A stretch of DNA of 64,000 nucleotides from an uncultured Lachnoclostridium sp. (GCA_930986645.1 CAKNJS010000001.1:124001-188000), one strand, 5' to 3'. Shown: positions 27,529 to 37,266, counted from the stretch's first letter. Numbers and translations: made by a program. The notes: generated by a model not told the origin, from the sequence alone.

Positions 27529-28200
27529 ATGGCAAGATACGTAAAGGATATCACACTCAATAAGCCGGATGATTTTGTGGCATTTATTGTGAATGATTAT
27601 CTGCAGAAAAACAGATTTGTTATGTCGGACTGGAAAGGCGAGCCGGCATACCGCGCCGGCGACGGAGTGGTCGAAGGATATAAATATCTGAAGTGGTCAT
27701 ATGCCGGCGGAGTCTTTCATCTCGAAGCGTGGCTGAAGGGAACAGCCGGCGGAGAGTGGGATTTGGACGGTTTCGTGGGCATCGCCATGAAAAAACCATA
27801 TAAAAGCAGTCTGGAGCAGCTTTTTAATGCGCTTCAGCAGGAGATACCGGCACAGCCGGGGACCGCAACACAGAACGGCAGCATACCGCCGCAGGGAAAT
27901 GCAGGGCAGCAGTACAGCACCCCGAACCCGCAGCCTCAGCCGATTCCCGTGCGCACGGTGGACAATACAGGCGCGGCGGTTATCGCTCTTGTGCTCGGAA
28001 TTCTCAGTGTAATTATCGGTATCTTTGTACCGCTGATCGGTGTGATCCTTGGAATTATCGGAATTTCACAGGCGAGAATGGGCTCCGGCTCAAGCAAAGC
28101 CGGAATGGCAAAAGCGGGTAAAGTGCTCAGTATTATCGGAATCTGTATCTCAGCTGGCGGCTGGCTGTTGAATATTGTGCTGACAGCGGCAATGTTTTAG
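27529..28200 (+). CDS. Membrane protein with C-terminal DUF4190-like double-TM domain
   Basis: AAVIALVLGILSVIIGIFVPLIGVILGIIGISQARMGS. Confidence 0.65.
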   Translation: MARYVKDITLNKPDDFVAFIVNDYLQKNRFVMSDWKGEPAYRAGDGVVEGYKYLKWSYAGGVFHLEAWLKGTAGGEWDLDGFVGIAMKKPYKSSLEQLFNALQQEIPAQPGTATQNGSIPPQGNAGQQYSTPNPQPQPIPVRTVDNTGAAVIALVLGILSVIIGIFVPLIGVILGIIGISQARMGSGSSKAGMAKAGKVLSIIGICISAGGWLLNIVLTAAMF

Positions 28201-28243
28201 AACGCAGAATACTCTGTTTGCAAGACAGATCATAAATATTTTT

Positions 28244-28269
28244 CTCCCCGCTTCACGGCGGGGAGTTTT
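28244..28269 (+). terminator. Rho-independent terminator
   Basis: CTCCCCGC-ttcacg-GCGGGGAG-TTTT. Confidence 0.9.
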
Positions 28270-28325
28270 GTTAAGGACTGTATATTTCCAGTTAAGGCGT
28301 GTCAGCTGCGCCGCAGGAGGGCGAT

Positions 28326-28874
28326 ATGAAAAAAGCAAGAAAAAGACCGGCAGTTGTTCAGGCATACAGACTTGGAGAAGAGAACAGTGTAGTCGATGAA
28401 CTGACAGCGGAAGGTGAGATCCGGCTGAGAGGGGACGGAACTTTTGAGGTATTTTCAACAGAGGCTGTGGGAACTAAGGGAGAAATCGCACATACGGGAG
28501 ATTATATCAAACTTGATTCTTATGGCAGCCCTTACCCGAACAGTGCAGAATATTTTGAGAAAAACCACAGTCATATTGCAGCAGAATTTTATGAACAGCG
28601 GTCAAATGAAGTGTCCGTATGGATGTACGGAGATCCGATGTGCCCCGAGATCCGTTATCTTATGGAGAACAGGCATCTTACATTTCATGAGGATGATCCG
28701 GACAAATATTTCCGGGCGCCGTTGTGGGGAACAATCCTGTACGCTGCGAAAGATGCAGTGATTGTTTTTTACCGCATTGTGAGGGATGAAAGCGACCAGA
28801 TTACGGATGAAGAGTTTAATTTTGTTGAAAGAAAAGAGTTCGATAAGACTTATGAACTGCTTTCAGACGGATAA
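28326..28874 (+). CDS. Hypothetical protein with phage-type RKRP...GDYI pattern
   Basis: MKKARKRPAVVQAYRL...GDYIKLDSYGSPYPNSAEYFEKN; first gene after a terminator. Confidence 0.6.
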   Translation: MKKARKRPAVVQAYRLGEENSVVDELTAEGEIRLRGDGTFEVFSTEAVGTKGEIAHTGDYIKLDSYGSPYPNSAEYFEKNHSHIAAEFYEQRSNEVSVWMYGDPMCPEIRYLMENRHLTFHEDDPDKYFRAPLWGTILYAAKDAVIVFYRIVRDESDQITDEEFNFVERKEFDKTYELLSDG

Positions 28875-28934
28875 ATGATGAAAAAATAAAAAATACCGGG
28901 GTGTGTATCATGGATTATGAGAAAGGAGAAGCAG

Positions 28935-30887
28935 ATGGCGGGCGGTCGTGTGTTTTCCGGATATACAAAAGCAATTGACGAGGAGAGAGAATCGTGGTAC
29001 CGGGAGCTTGCAGGCGAAAAGATGGAGTGGGAAGATCTTGCCGCTTCAAAAACTACAAATGATCTGCTGAGAAAATTTTATTTTGTTCCGCTGTATGAGT
29101 ATCTTACAAAATATCTTCTGTATGTTTGGGAGGGGAGAACAGAGAAAGAGAAGGTCTGCGGCGGAACTGTAGATGAGCTGGTGAATCATGTAAGACTTGT
29201 TTTCCGGCAGAACGGAATGCCGGAGGAAAAATGTTCGCAGACCCATATCCGGGAAATGCTTACAACGGAGTGGAACAGAACATGGGATGGCTTTGACAGA
29301 GCTGCAGCCAGCCGGATTTTTGAGCTGGGGCTGGGGCTGGGTCTCCCGGCGGAAGATGTGGAGTCGCTTCTGCAGAAGGCAGTAAAGCGTGCCGGATTTA
29401 ATTATTATAATCCGGAAGAACTGATGGTGTACTGTGCGCTCCGGTTTTCTTCAAAAGAACATTATAGATGCTGGCAGGCTTTACTGAGAGATTATAGTAA
29501 GGTTATTCCCGAGGGAGGCGGAGCTCAGAAGGTATATCACGGCAGCACGGCGGATGTGAGAGACCGGATGCAGGAAGGTCTGGAAAGAAGTGCGGCAGGA
29601 GCAGGGCTGTACAGTACAGAAGAATGCGAGCCGGGAACTATGAATCCGGAACTGGAGAGATTTTTTGCATGGCATAAATCTGCAGTGCCGGACAGCAGGA
29701 CAGCGGCTGTTGTATTTACAGAACTTATGGAGCAGTTTACCGGAGATCATGCACAGGACATTCTGGATTTTAAGAGGGCAGACAGAAGTACGGAGGAATT
29801 TGCGGAGACTGTATTGAAAGTAGAGTACGATGCCCAATGTGAGATCAGTCTGCCTGCCGGTTCGGTGTTCTATGCACTTAAGGGACGTGAAAAGCGGAAA
29901 GTATGTTTTGTGCTGGAGGAGGACATGGTACTGCCGCATCGTGAAACAGTTGAAGCAGTGATTCCGGTGGAAGGGACGGAAACATATGCGGTGTGCCTGT
30001 CTAAAAAGTCAACACCCGGATATGCGGGAAAGGGAGTGCCGATGCGGCCGGAACAGTCAGCACTGAACGCCGGAGTATTCAGCGCCTGTACTGCCACCAC
30101 GCTTAAATATACCGGCCGGGCAGGTGAAATGAGACGTGCCGGGGGAGATATATGTGCCGTATGCTGTCCGGGGACGGAGATACCGGCAGGCACTGTGTTT
30201 TCCATCGGAACTTATTCATATAGAACGCTGGAGCACTGCAGGGCAGCGGCATTCGGAGATGTTCGGGTACGTTCCGTGTCACCCAGCAGAGAAGGCAGGA
30301 TTATTGCGGAAACAGGAGAAGTCCGCTATATGGAACATAAGCCGGAAGGAATACTTGCCGTATCAAACAGAAAGCCGGTCCGGCGGAAGAAGACAACAGA
30401 TAAGATTACGAAAGAACTGTTCAGGGACTTCCTGTATGTAAAGGACGCACAGCGCCTTGGCGCCAGTGAGAGGCGGATCGACGGTAATCTGCTCGGCCAG
30501 TGGTTTATGGAGACAGAAATCACATCTGTCCGATTTTCTAATATACAAAAACAGGCGGGCGGAGCAAAAACGCTTAAGAGAAATATAATGGAAAATTCTG
30601 AAGTGCGCAGATGCGACATTATTACTCTGGCGTTTCTGAATTTTTGTATGGATACGGATGAACAGCCCGTGGAAGAGTACGTGATGGAGGCAGATCCGGA
30701 AGCGGTTTATCAGGATTTTGTGGTATATGTGAACCGGTATCTGAGAAGATGCGGTATGATGCCGTTTTATCTGCAGAATCCCTATGAATGTATGCTGGCG
30801 TATCTGATTCAGACAGATACACCTGTTGATTCCCTCAGAAATATGTGGAAGATCGCTAATGCGGGAAAGGAAAGTTCAGATGACTGA
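28935..30887 (+). CDS. Large protein of unknown function: helical N- and C-terminal segments with a shared NPxE-type motif flanking a beta-rich centre
   Basis: Full ORF, RBS aaaggag; LLQKAVKRAGFNYYNPEELMVYCALRF vs YVNRYLRRCGMMPFYLQNPYECMLAYLI. Confidence 0.7.
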   Translation: MAGGRVFSGYTKAIDEERESWYRELAGEKMEWEDLAASKTTNDLLRKFYFVPLYEYLTKYLLYVWEGRTEKEKVCGGTVDELVNHVRLVFRQNGMPEEKCSQTHIREMLTTEWNRTWDGFDRAAASRIFELGLGLGLPAEDVESLLQKAVKRAGFNYYNPEELMVYCALRFSSKEHYRCWQALLRDYSKVIPEGGGAQKVYHGSTADVRDRMQEGLERSAAGAGLYSTEECEPGTMNPELERFFAWHKSAVPDSRTAAVVFTELMEQFTGDHAQDILDFKRADRSTEEFAETVLKVEYDAQCEISLPAGSVFYALKGREKRKVCFVLEEDMVLPHRETVEAVIPVEGTETYAVCLSKKSTPGYAGKGVPMRPEQSALNAGVFSACTATTLKYTGRAGEMRRAGGDICAVCCPGTEIPAGTVFSIGTYSYRTLEHCRAAAFGDVRVRSVSPSREGRIIAETGEVRYMEHKPEGILAVSNRKPVRRKKTTDKITKELFRDFLYVKDAQRLGASERRIDGNLLGQWFMETEITSVRFSNIQKQAGGAKTLKRNIMENSEVRRCDIITLAFLNFCMDTDEQPVEEYVMEADPEAVYQDFVVYVNRYLRRCGMMPFYLQNPYECMLAYLIQTDTPVDSLRNMWKIANAGKESSDD

Positions 30888-33800
30888 GCCAAGAGACAGA
30901 ATATCCCTTCATGCCGGAGATGAGCTGGAACTGAAGTTCCATGCCGGCGGAGGGCAGAAATATACACAGAAAGCGGTTGTGGAAGAACGAATCGGAAGCG
31001 GCGCATCCTGTCTGACATATATTGTCCGTCTTTATACAGATGAAAGAAACAGTTCACGGATGATCATGAAAGAATTCTATCCGATCTCCGGACGGGAGGA
31101 GTTTCAGATACAGAGGGACGGAACGAGATTAATGGTATCTGAGGAGACCCGGAATAATAAGACATATCAGCATATGCTGGAAGGGTTCCGGCAGGCATAC
31201 CGGACACAGGTGGAGCTTTCGGACAGCGGGGCGATGGAAGTAATGGTGCGTCCTTATCATATGGCTGAATACGGTGACTCGTGTTATATACTCAGCGATA
31301 TGCATCTGGGGACAATTCTTGCCCGCTCTCATGTGGAAACTCTGCCGGATAAACTGCGGCTTATGTACCGGACAGCCGAAGCAGTGCAGCTGCTCAATGA
31401 ACAGGGGTATCTGTATATTGATCTGAATCCGTCCAATATTCTGTGGATCCCGTCACAGCAGTCTGTAAAACTGTTTGACGTGGACAGTATTATACCGCGG
31501 GACGGTCTTGATGAAGTACACAGTATTCGGGTTACTTATCCGTATACACCGCCGGAACTGGAAGAACTGAATGAGTGGTTTGATGTGAATAAAGCCGTTT
31601 TCCTGAAACCTTCGTGGGACGTGTATTGTCTCGGACTGGTATTCTTTGAACTGCTTATGGGAAGATTCCCGACGGAGCAGGAACTGAAGAGAGGCTGTGG
31701 GGACGGGTATGAAGCAGACCGGGTCTGCAGGCAGCACGGCAGTGCAGATCCGGAAGCGGCAGCTCTGCTGCGCAGAATACTGGAAAGGTCTTTGAGCGGA
31801 AGCTTCCGGATGCGCTATCCGTCGGCAAAAGAAATGTGTCTTGATCTGAACCGTCTAAAAAAAATGCTGGATGCTCAGGAGTTTATTCCGAAGAAAGAAT
31901 ATGTGCGGGCTAATTATATGATGCAGTCATATCATATTCTCGATAAATGGCCGGCATATGAATATACGCTTAAAGAGGAAGGCTGTGAGGTGCTCGATAT
32001 AGCCATATGCGGGAAAAAGCCGCTTAGAGAACCCTTTTTCAAAGCAGTGTTTTCCTGTGTGCATATGCCGGAAATGAAGCTTCGGATTCGTCTCTGTTCG
32101 GATGACGCAGCGGAGTTTCTTGAAAAACAGAAAAGAGAGAACCCGGCACTGAGCCGGACAGTTCATATATATCTTGAGGATAAATGTGTCTGGGATGAAG
32201 CGGACAGGATTGCAGCGGGGCCTCTGATCTGTGCGGAACCGCTGGCAGAAATCCGTCTGTACGAGAAGAGCCGGGAGGAAATGCTGGCGGATGACGCTGC
32301 GTTTATCAAAAAAATAAAGTCAAGGTATCTGCTTCTGCTCTGGAATGACACCGGTGATATGATCAGGCTGCAGAATGACGTTTCACAGGGCACCGCTGTG
32401 CCTCCTGTAACTGATGTAAAAAACTGTTCCTGTTATGATGAGGAACTGTTCGGAACAAAGATTATGAAAAGGGCGCTGAATGTTCATGCATTTTATTACA
32501 GAGGGACACATGAAAGGGCTTCCCGGGAAGAGATCAGGGAATCTTTTGAGAATAATGTCTATAATATGGAGTCTTCTATGAGAAGCGCCCTCTCAGTAAG
32601 ATACAAGCTTGGGGCGGCAGGTATCGGAAAAGAATGTGAAAATCCCGGAGAGGAATTCTACCGCCGGGTATTTGCGGCAGGCGTACAGACAGAAAAACAA
32701 GCCTATGTCTTAAGTAATCTGGAACATTTAAGCTGGTGCGCCTACATGGTCATAAACGGTTGGGATCTTCCGACCGACAGTGAACTGGAAGCGTATGCCT
32801 TTACCGGAGAAAATGATTTTAAAGACATAGAGCGCCGGCTTCATCCCTGCCTTAGGGCAAGCAGGCCGGGAAACCGTCTGAAACTGCTTGAAAAAAAGCA
32901 GTGGGACAGACAGAAACTGCCGGGAAAGGTGAGGAGCGGACTGGATGATCTGGAACTTATGTGTCTGAAACTTCATCAGACTGCGCGGAGAAAGACAAGG
33001 GAAATCCGGCCGGAAGTAAATGCGCTGTGTGACCGTCTGGAGCGCAGGCTGGGCAGATGGACAGACGAGAGGCTTCAGGAGGCATTCCGCTGGCTTGTTA
33101 CAGTCAGGGAACGTGCCTTTGCAGGAGAAAGCAATGCGGAACTTGTATGGAATCAGGCGATGAGACAGCTTGTCCGCCTGTGCGGTGAGATATGCAGGCA
33201 TGACCGTGTTGTGCGGGAAGAGCTGAAACGCCTTGACAATAAGATGCGGGCAGTGCATGAGTATAATGCTTTCCATGATTATAAAAAGGCGGATGAGGAT
33301 ATTGTGAGGGGAATTCCCGGAATCCTCTCGGAAGGAAGGATAAAGACTATAGTAAGGCCTTATCTTCAGGGAAGAGAAAACCATTGGAAGAATATTCTTT
33401 CCACCCTGTTTCTGGAACCGGAAGAGACGGTGTTTATCCCTGTAGAAGGGGACGAAATTGATGTGGAGTTCTACAATGAGTTTTTGCGTTCCCGCGGATG
33501 CGATGCAAGAATTTCCATATGCGGCATGGAGGATACTGCATATATCGGAAAAGACTGTGCCGTAGATGTGACCGGTCTGGATGCAGAGGAGCTGGCGGGA
33601 GTTTCCAGATATCCCGCACTGCGGGACAGGCATCGCATTATGGTCAAGAACCGGAAACTGATCGGACTTGACGATCCTGCTGTGGAAATGTATGCGAGAA
33701 AAATTCATCTGACCGTGGAAGAAGTATTCTATCTTTTCGAGGCCTGTATGGATTCCGACAGAAAGGAAAATGCGATCCTCGGACTCAGCTCAAGATATCA

Positions 33801-34890
33801 TGGAATCTGGAATGCATATAAGGAAATCGGTCCCCGGGGATGGAAAAAGCTGATCGAGCAGCTGGTCCATGCTGAAAAGGAGAAGACAGTAATATTTGCA
33901 GCGGGGGACAGAGAAAGAAATAAAGCTTATGCGACAGAACCTGTCAGCGGCAGGGCACTCATTCTGACGGGGCTGGATCTTGTATTTGCAGGATGTCTGG
34001 AGAATGGTCTGATCAGTGCATACCGGCTCCCCGGTGAAGAAGATGACCTGCCGGTGGAATTTTCTACGGACAGCGGAAATGTGGCAGCAGTGCTTGAAAA
34101 TCTGTCCCTTCAGGCAGACGAAGCTCCTCTCCGGCACAGATACGTATTTGAGCACGGTGAGAAAAAGACACAGGGTATGCAGGAAGCACAGAAATATTAT
34201 CTGGTAAGAGACAGGTCACTGTATGTCAGCCTCTTCTGCAGAGAGGGCGCCGTGCCGGAGCCTGCAGAAAACGGCGCCGCATCGTCAGCGTTTATTGGCG
34301 AAAGCCTGCATATACTGGAACAACACGGCCTTCAGGGAGCAGGAGGCCGCCAGAACCTGATCCAGAAGCTCCGGATCGCCTCGGAAGAGGAGGAGACGCA
34401 CATTACTTTTAAGTACGCATCGGAAGCGGTGAGAGCATGTCTTCAGAGAGAGGGAAATATTCTGGAGGCAATGATATATTTTACTTGTCTTGAAATGGGG
34501 ATATTTGACGATCTGAATATTAATTCCGAATTCAGCTGGAACAGATCGGTTCCCGGCAGAGATGACGGCCATATTGTCAATAATGAGATAGACATCATCG
34601 GTACAAAAAATATGAAAACTTATTTTATCTCAGCTAAAATGACGATGCCGGAGACGGCGCATCTCACGGAAATTAAGTATTTTGCCGATCATTTCGGAAT
34701 AGACGGTCAGGCAGTGCTGGTCACATCCAACAGCCGGACAGCGGATGATGCCGTACAGGGAGCGGACAGCCGGGCTGTGAGGAGCCGTCTGATGGGAGTA
34801 AAATATATCAACAGAACCGTTATCGATGAGGGAAAACTGGGAGACGCCATAAGGAATATTGCAGAACAGAGGGAGGAAAGTGTTTTATGA
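30880..34890 (+). CDS. Atypical protein kinase - RyR-like - CARF-like - PD-(D/E)XK nuclease (Card1/DUF1887-like) fusion
   Basis: ERIGSGASCLTYIV, MIMKEFYP, YIDLNPSNILW, KLFDVDS, SWDVYCLGLVFFELLMG; NLEHLSWCAYMVINGW...RRLHPCL; LFLEPEETVFIPVEGDE...RKIHLTVEEVFYLFEA; NNEIDIIGTKNMKTYFISAKM...LTEIKYFADHFGIDGQAVLVTS. Confidence 0.8.
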   Translation: MTEPRDRISLHAGDELELKFHAGGGQKYTQKAVVEERIGSGASCLTYIVRLYTDERNSSRMIMKEFYPISGREEFQIQRDGTRLMVSEETRNNKTYQHMLEGFRQAYRTQVELSDSGAMEVMVRPYHMAEYGDSCYILSDMHLGTILARSHVETLPDKLRLMYRTAEAVQLLNEQGYLYIDLNPSNILWIPSQQSVKLFDVDSIIPRDGLDEVHSIRVTYPYTPPELEELNEWFDVNKAVFLKPSWDVYCLGLVFFELLMGRFPTEQELKRGCGDGYEADRVCRQHGSADPEAAALLRRILERSLSGSFRMRYPSAKEMCLDLNRLKKMLDAQEFIPKKEYVRANYMMQSYHILDKWPAYEYTLKEEGCEVLDIAICGKKPLREPFFKAVFSCVHMPEMKLRIRLCSDDAAEFLEKQKRENPALSRTVHIYLEDKCVWDEADRIAAGPLICAEPLAEIRLYEKSREEMLADDAAFIKKIKSRYLLLLWNDTGDMIRLQNDVSQGTAVPPVTDVKNCSCYDEELFGTKIMKRALNVHAFYYRGTHERASREEIRESFENNVYNMESSMRSALSVRYKLGAAGIGKECENPGEEFYRRVFAAGVQTEKQAYVLSNLEHLSWCAYMVINGWDLPTDSELEAYAFTGENDFKDIERRLHPCLRASRPGNRLKLLEKKQWDRQKLPGKVRSGLDDLELMCLKLHQTARRKTREIRPEVNALCDRLERRLGRWTDERLQEAFRWLVTVRERAFAGESNAELVWNQAMRQLVRLCGEICRHDRVVREELKRLDNKMRAVHEYNAFHDYKKADEDIVRGIPGILSEGRIKTIVRPYLQGRENHWKNILSTLFLEPEETVFIPVEGDEIDVEFYNEFLRSRGCDARISICGMEDTAYIGKDCAVDVTGLDAEELAGVSRYPALRDRHRIMVKNRKLIGLDDPAVEMYARKIHLTVEEVFYLFEACMDSDRKENAILGLSSRYHGIWNAYKEIGPRGWKKLIEQLVHAEKEKTVIFAAGDRERNKAYATEPVSGRALILTGLDLVFAGCLENGLISAYRLPGEEDDLPVEFSTDSGNVAAVLENLSLQADEAPLRHRYVFEHGEKKTQGMQEAQKYYLVRDRSLYVSLFCREGAVPEPAENGAASSAFIGESLHILEQHGLQGAGGRQNLIQKLRIASEEEETHITFKYASEAVRACLQREGNILEAMIYFTCLEMGIFDDLNINSEFSWNRSVPGRDDGHIVNNEIDIIGTKNMKTYFISAKMTMPETAHLTEIKYFADHFGIDGQAVLVTSNSRTADDAVQGADSRAVRSRLMGVKYINRTVIDEGKLGDAIRNIAEQREESVL

Positions 34891-37199
34891 TATGGGGAAT
34901 ATGTTTTTTTCTTGCGGTCATATCGCTTGCAGCCGGCGCAGCTGTATTTTTTATCCGCAGACATAAAGAGCGGGGAGAAATAAAGTATCTGGGTGCGGGG
35001 GTATTTCTGGCATGCGTGGCTGCATGTTTTCCGGGGATGTGTCTCTCAGACCAGAAGGGGTTCGCGCTTGCAATGAGTGTGTCGCACAGTATCCGTATGT
35101 TTGTGGTAGACACAGGTGTATCAGATATTGCGGATCTGCTTTCGCCGGGTACCCTCGGCATAATGTTTTATCCATACAAGATACTTGTGTGCCTGCTGTA
35201 TCTGCTGGCACCGGTATTTACTCTGAGTGTAGTATTGCGGTATTTTTCTAATTTTTTTGAGAGGATCCGTCTGGCTGGCCGGAGAAAACAGGATCTGTAT
35301 ATCTTCTCGGATCTCAACACACGTTCACTGGAGATTGCGGCGGGGCTCAGCCGGGAAATGAAAAATACAGGAAAGAAACAGAGTATTATTTTCTGCCGCT
35401 CAAATGATAAGGATGATATAAATACTGAACTGGAGGAGAAGGCCCGGGAATTGAATGCGGTTTTTGCCGCAGGAGATATGCTGCAGCTCCGCCTGAATAA
35501 CAAAAGGCGGTATACGTCTTATTTCCATATATCAGATGATGATGAAAAAAATATTGATGACACGCTTCAGATGATTGAGAATATGACCGGAGATTCGCCG
35601 TGGCTGAAATCGGGAAAGCTGAATCAGGAAAATGCTGCGGTATACTGTTATTCATCGAATGCGGAGGCAGAGATCCTGCTTGATGCTGAAGAAAAAGAAA
35701 ATCTCAGAGTAGTGCTCATGAATGAAATGAGAGATGCAGTGTATGAACATCTGTACAGATATCCGCTTTACTTGGGAGTCCGTATGCCGGAGACAGAGCG
35801 TCAGGGGGAAGAAACACAGAAACGGAAAGAAACAGGAGAAAGGGAAAGCCTGCCTCTTCTGATCGTCGGGGGAGGAAAGACAGGAATCGAATTCCTGAAG
35901 GCCGCCTTGTGGTGCGGTCAGATGAAGGATTATGAGCCGGATATCCATCTGATTGATGTCAAGGGCAACCTGATCCGAAAAAAAATCGAGGAAGAATGCC
36001 CTGAGCTTTTCAAAAAAGAGGCAGGATATAAAATCGATATTCATAAGGTCAATATATTCAGCAGCATGGCGGAGCGTTATCTGGATACACTTCCCGAAAT
36101 CGGTTACTGCGTAGTATGCCTTGGAGAGGATGAAGATAATATCCGGGCAGCTATGTGGCTGAAAAAATACTTTTATATGAAAGGAAGAACACGCAGTCCT
36201 CTGATCTGTACTTATATAGAAAGCAGCAGAAAACGGGCTGCTGTGTGGAACCTGCATGAAAATACAAGGTCAAAGAAGACATTGTATTACGGCATCATTC
36301 CGTTCGGCAGCAGGGAGATGTATTTCGGGGACAGCTCGGATGCAGCATTTGTCATGGAATATCTCGCGCTGGGCGTGCAGGCTCATTACTGGAGACTGAA
36401 CAGAGAATCCGGGGATGAAGATCGCAAAAATGCAGTTAAGAATTTTTATGAGAAGCAGAGCAACAGGCGTTCCAGTATTGCCAACGGCCTTCACATCGGG
36501 TCCAAATTGTGGGAGCTGGGACTGGGGATCATGCGTGTTCCCGGGACAGGGGCAGAAAAAGAAATGTTCGGCCGGTATATACGTCCGGCAGATTTTGCGG
36601 CAGAAACAAAAGGAAAACTTGACGCTTATTATAATCTGGAACATGAGCGGTGGATGGCGTATGTGCGGACGGAAGGCTGGCGGCTCGCAACAACGGGGGG
36701 CAGCAGTCTGAAAGAGATCAGAGAGTGTTACGAAGAATACTGTGCGGTGTTTAAAAACCAGAATTATATGATGAAACTTCATCCGGCGCTGGTCCCTATA
36801 GATAAACCCGGCAGTGAGCAAGCTGCTCTTTGGGAGGTTGAGGAGATGATGTCCGAGGTGTCCCGCAGGCAGGGATTCGGGGAGTGGTCGCCGGATTACG
36901 TGCAGTCAGATGTGGAGGTAGTGAACCATATCGGTGATATTGTCGGAGGAGCATGGTGCGGTGCCGGCGGAATCAGTATACACGGAATACAGGCCAAAGA
37001 AGGGGAATGCGTGATCTGCAGGCTCGGCGATATGATGCGGTATTACGGTCAGATATATGAAGAGAGGAAAAAGAAAGGAACGGCGGAAGAGATCATAGCG
37101 CTGCGGGAGACCGTGCGGCGCTGCTGTTACGGAGTAATACGCACAGATCAGGGCAGTGAAAAAGAACAGGCATATCAATGGCTCAAAAAAATAGCATAA
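34887..37199 (+). CDS. Membrane protein with two TrkA-N-like Rossmann segments and a C-terminal RyR-like domain
   Basis: N-terminal TM segments; DLYIFSDLNTRSLEIAAGL; PLLIVGGGKTGIEFLKAALW...IHLIDVKG; NLEHERWMAYVRTEGW...KLHPALVPIDKPG. Confidence 0.8.
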   Translation: MIWGICFFLAVISLAAGAAVFFIRRHKERGEIKYLGAGVFLACVAACFPGMCLSDQKGFALAMSVSHSIRMFVVDTGVSDIADLLSPGTLGIMFYPYKILVCLLYLLAPVFTLSVVLRYFSNFFERIRLAGRRKQDLYIFSDLNTRSLEIAAGLSREMKNTGKKQSIIFCRSNDKDDINTELEEKARELNAVFAAGDMLQLRLNNKRRYTSYFHISDDDEKNIDDTLQMIENMTGDSPWLKSGKLNQENAAVYCYSSNAEAEILLDAEEKENLRVVLMNEMRDAVYEHLYRYPLYLGVRMPETERQGEETQKRKETGERESLPLLIVGGGKTGIEFLKAALWCGQMKDYEPDIHLIDVKGNLIRKKIEEECPELFKKEAGYKIDIHKVNIFSSMAERYLDTLPEIGYCVVCLGEDEDNIRAAMWLKKYFYMKGRTRSPLICTYIESSRKRAAVWNLHENTRSKKTLYYGIIPFGSREMYFGDSSDAAFVMEYLALGVQAHYWRLNRESGDEDRKNAVKNFYEKQSNRRSSIANGLHIGSKLWELGLGIMRVPGTGAEKEMFGRYIRPADFAAETKGKLDAYYNLEHERWMAYVRTEGWRLATTGGSSLKEIRECYEEYCAVFKNQNYMMKLHPALVPIDKPGSEQAALWEVEEMMSEVSRRQGFGEWSPDYVQSDVEVVNHIGDIVGGAWCGAGGISIHGIQAKEGECVICRLGDMMRYYGQIYEERKKKGTAEEIIALRETVRRCCYGVIRTDQGSEKEQAYQWLKKIA

Positions 37200-37215
37200 A
37201 AGAATAAAAGCGTAT

Positions 37216-37252
37216 AAAAAATACAGGCGGCGCATGTGCTGCCTGTATTTTT
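37216..37252. terminator. Bidirectional terminator
   Basis: AAAAATACAGGC-ggcgcatgtgct-GCCTGTATTTTT between convergent genes. Confidence 0.9.
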
Positions 37253-37266
37253 ACTTACGGCTGATT

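Noticed and set aside
32728-33708. 326-aa minus-strand ORF inside the kinase-nuclease gene
   Set aside because: Antisense shadow of a supported coding region.
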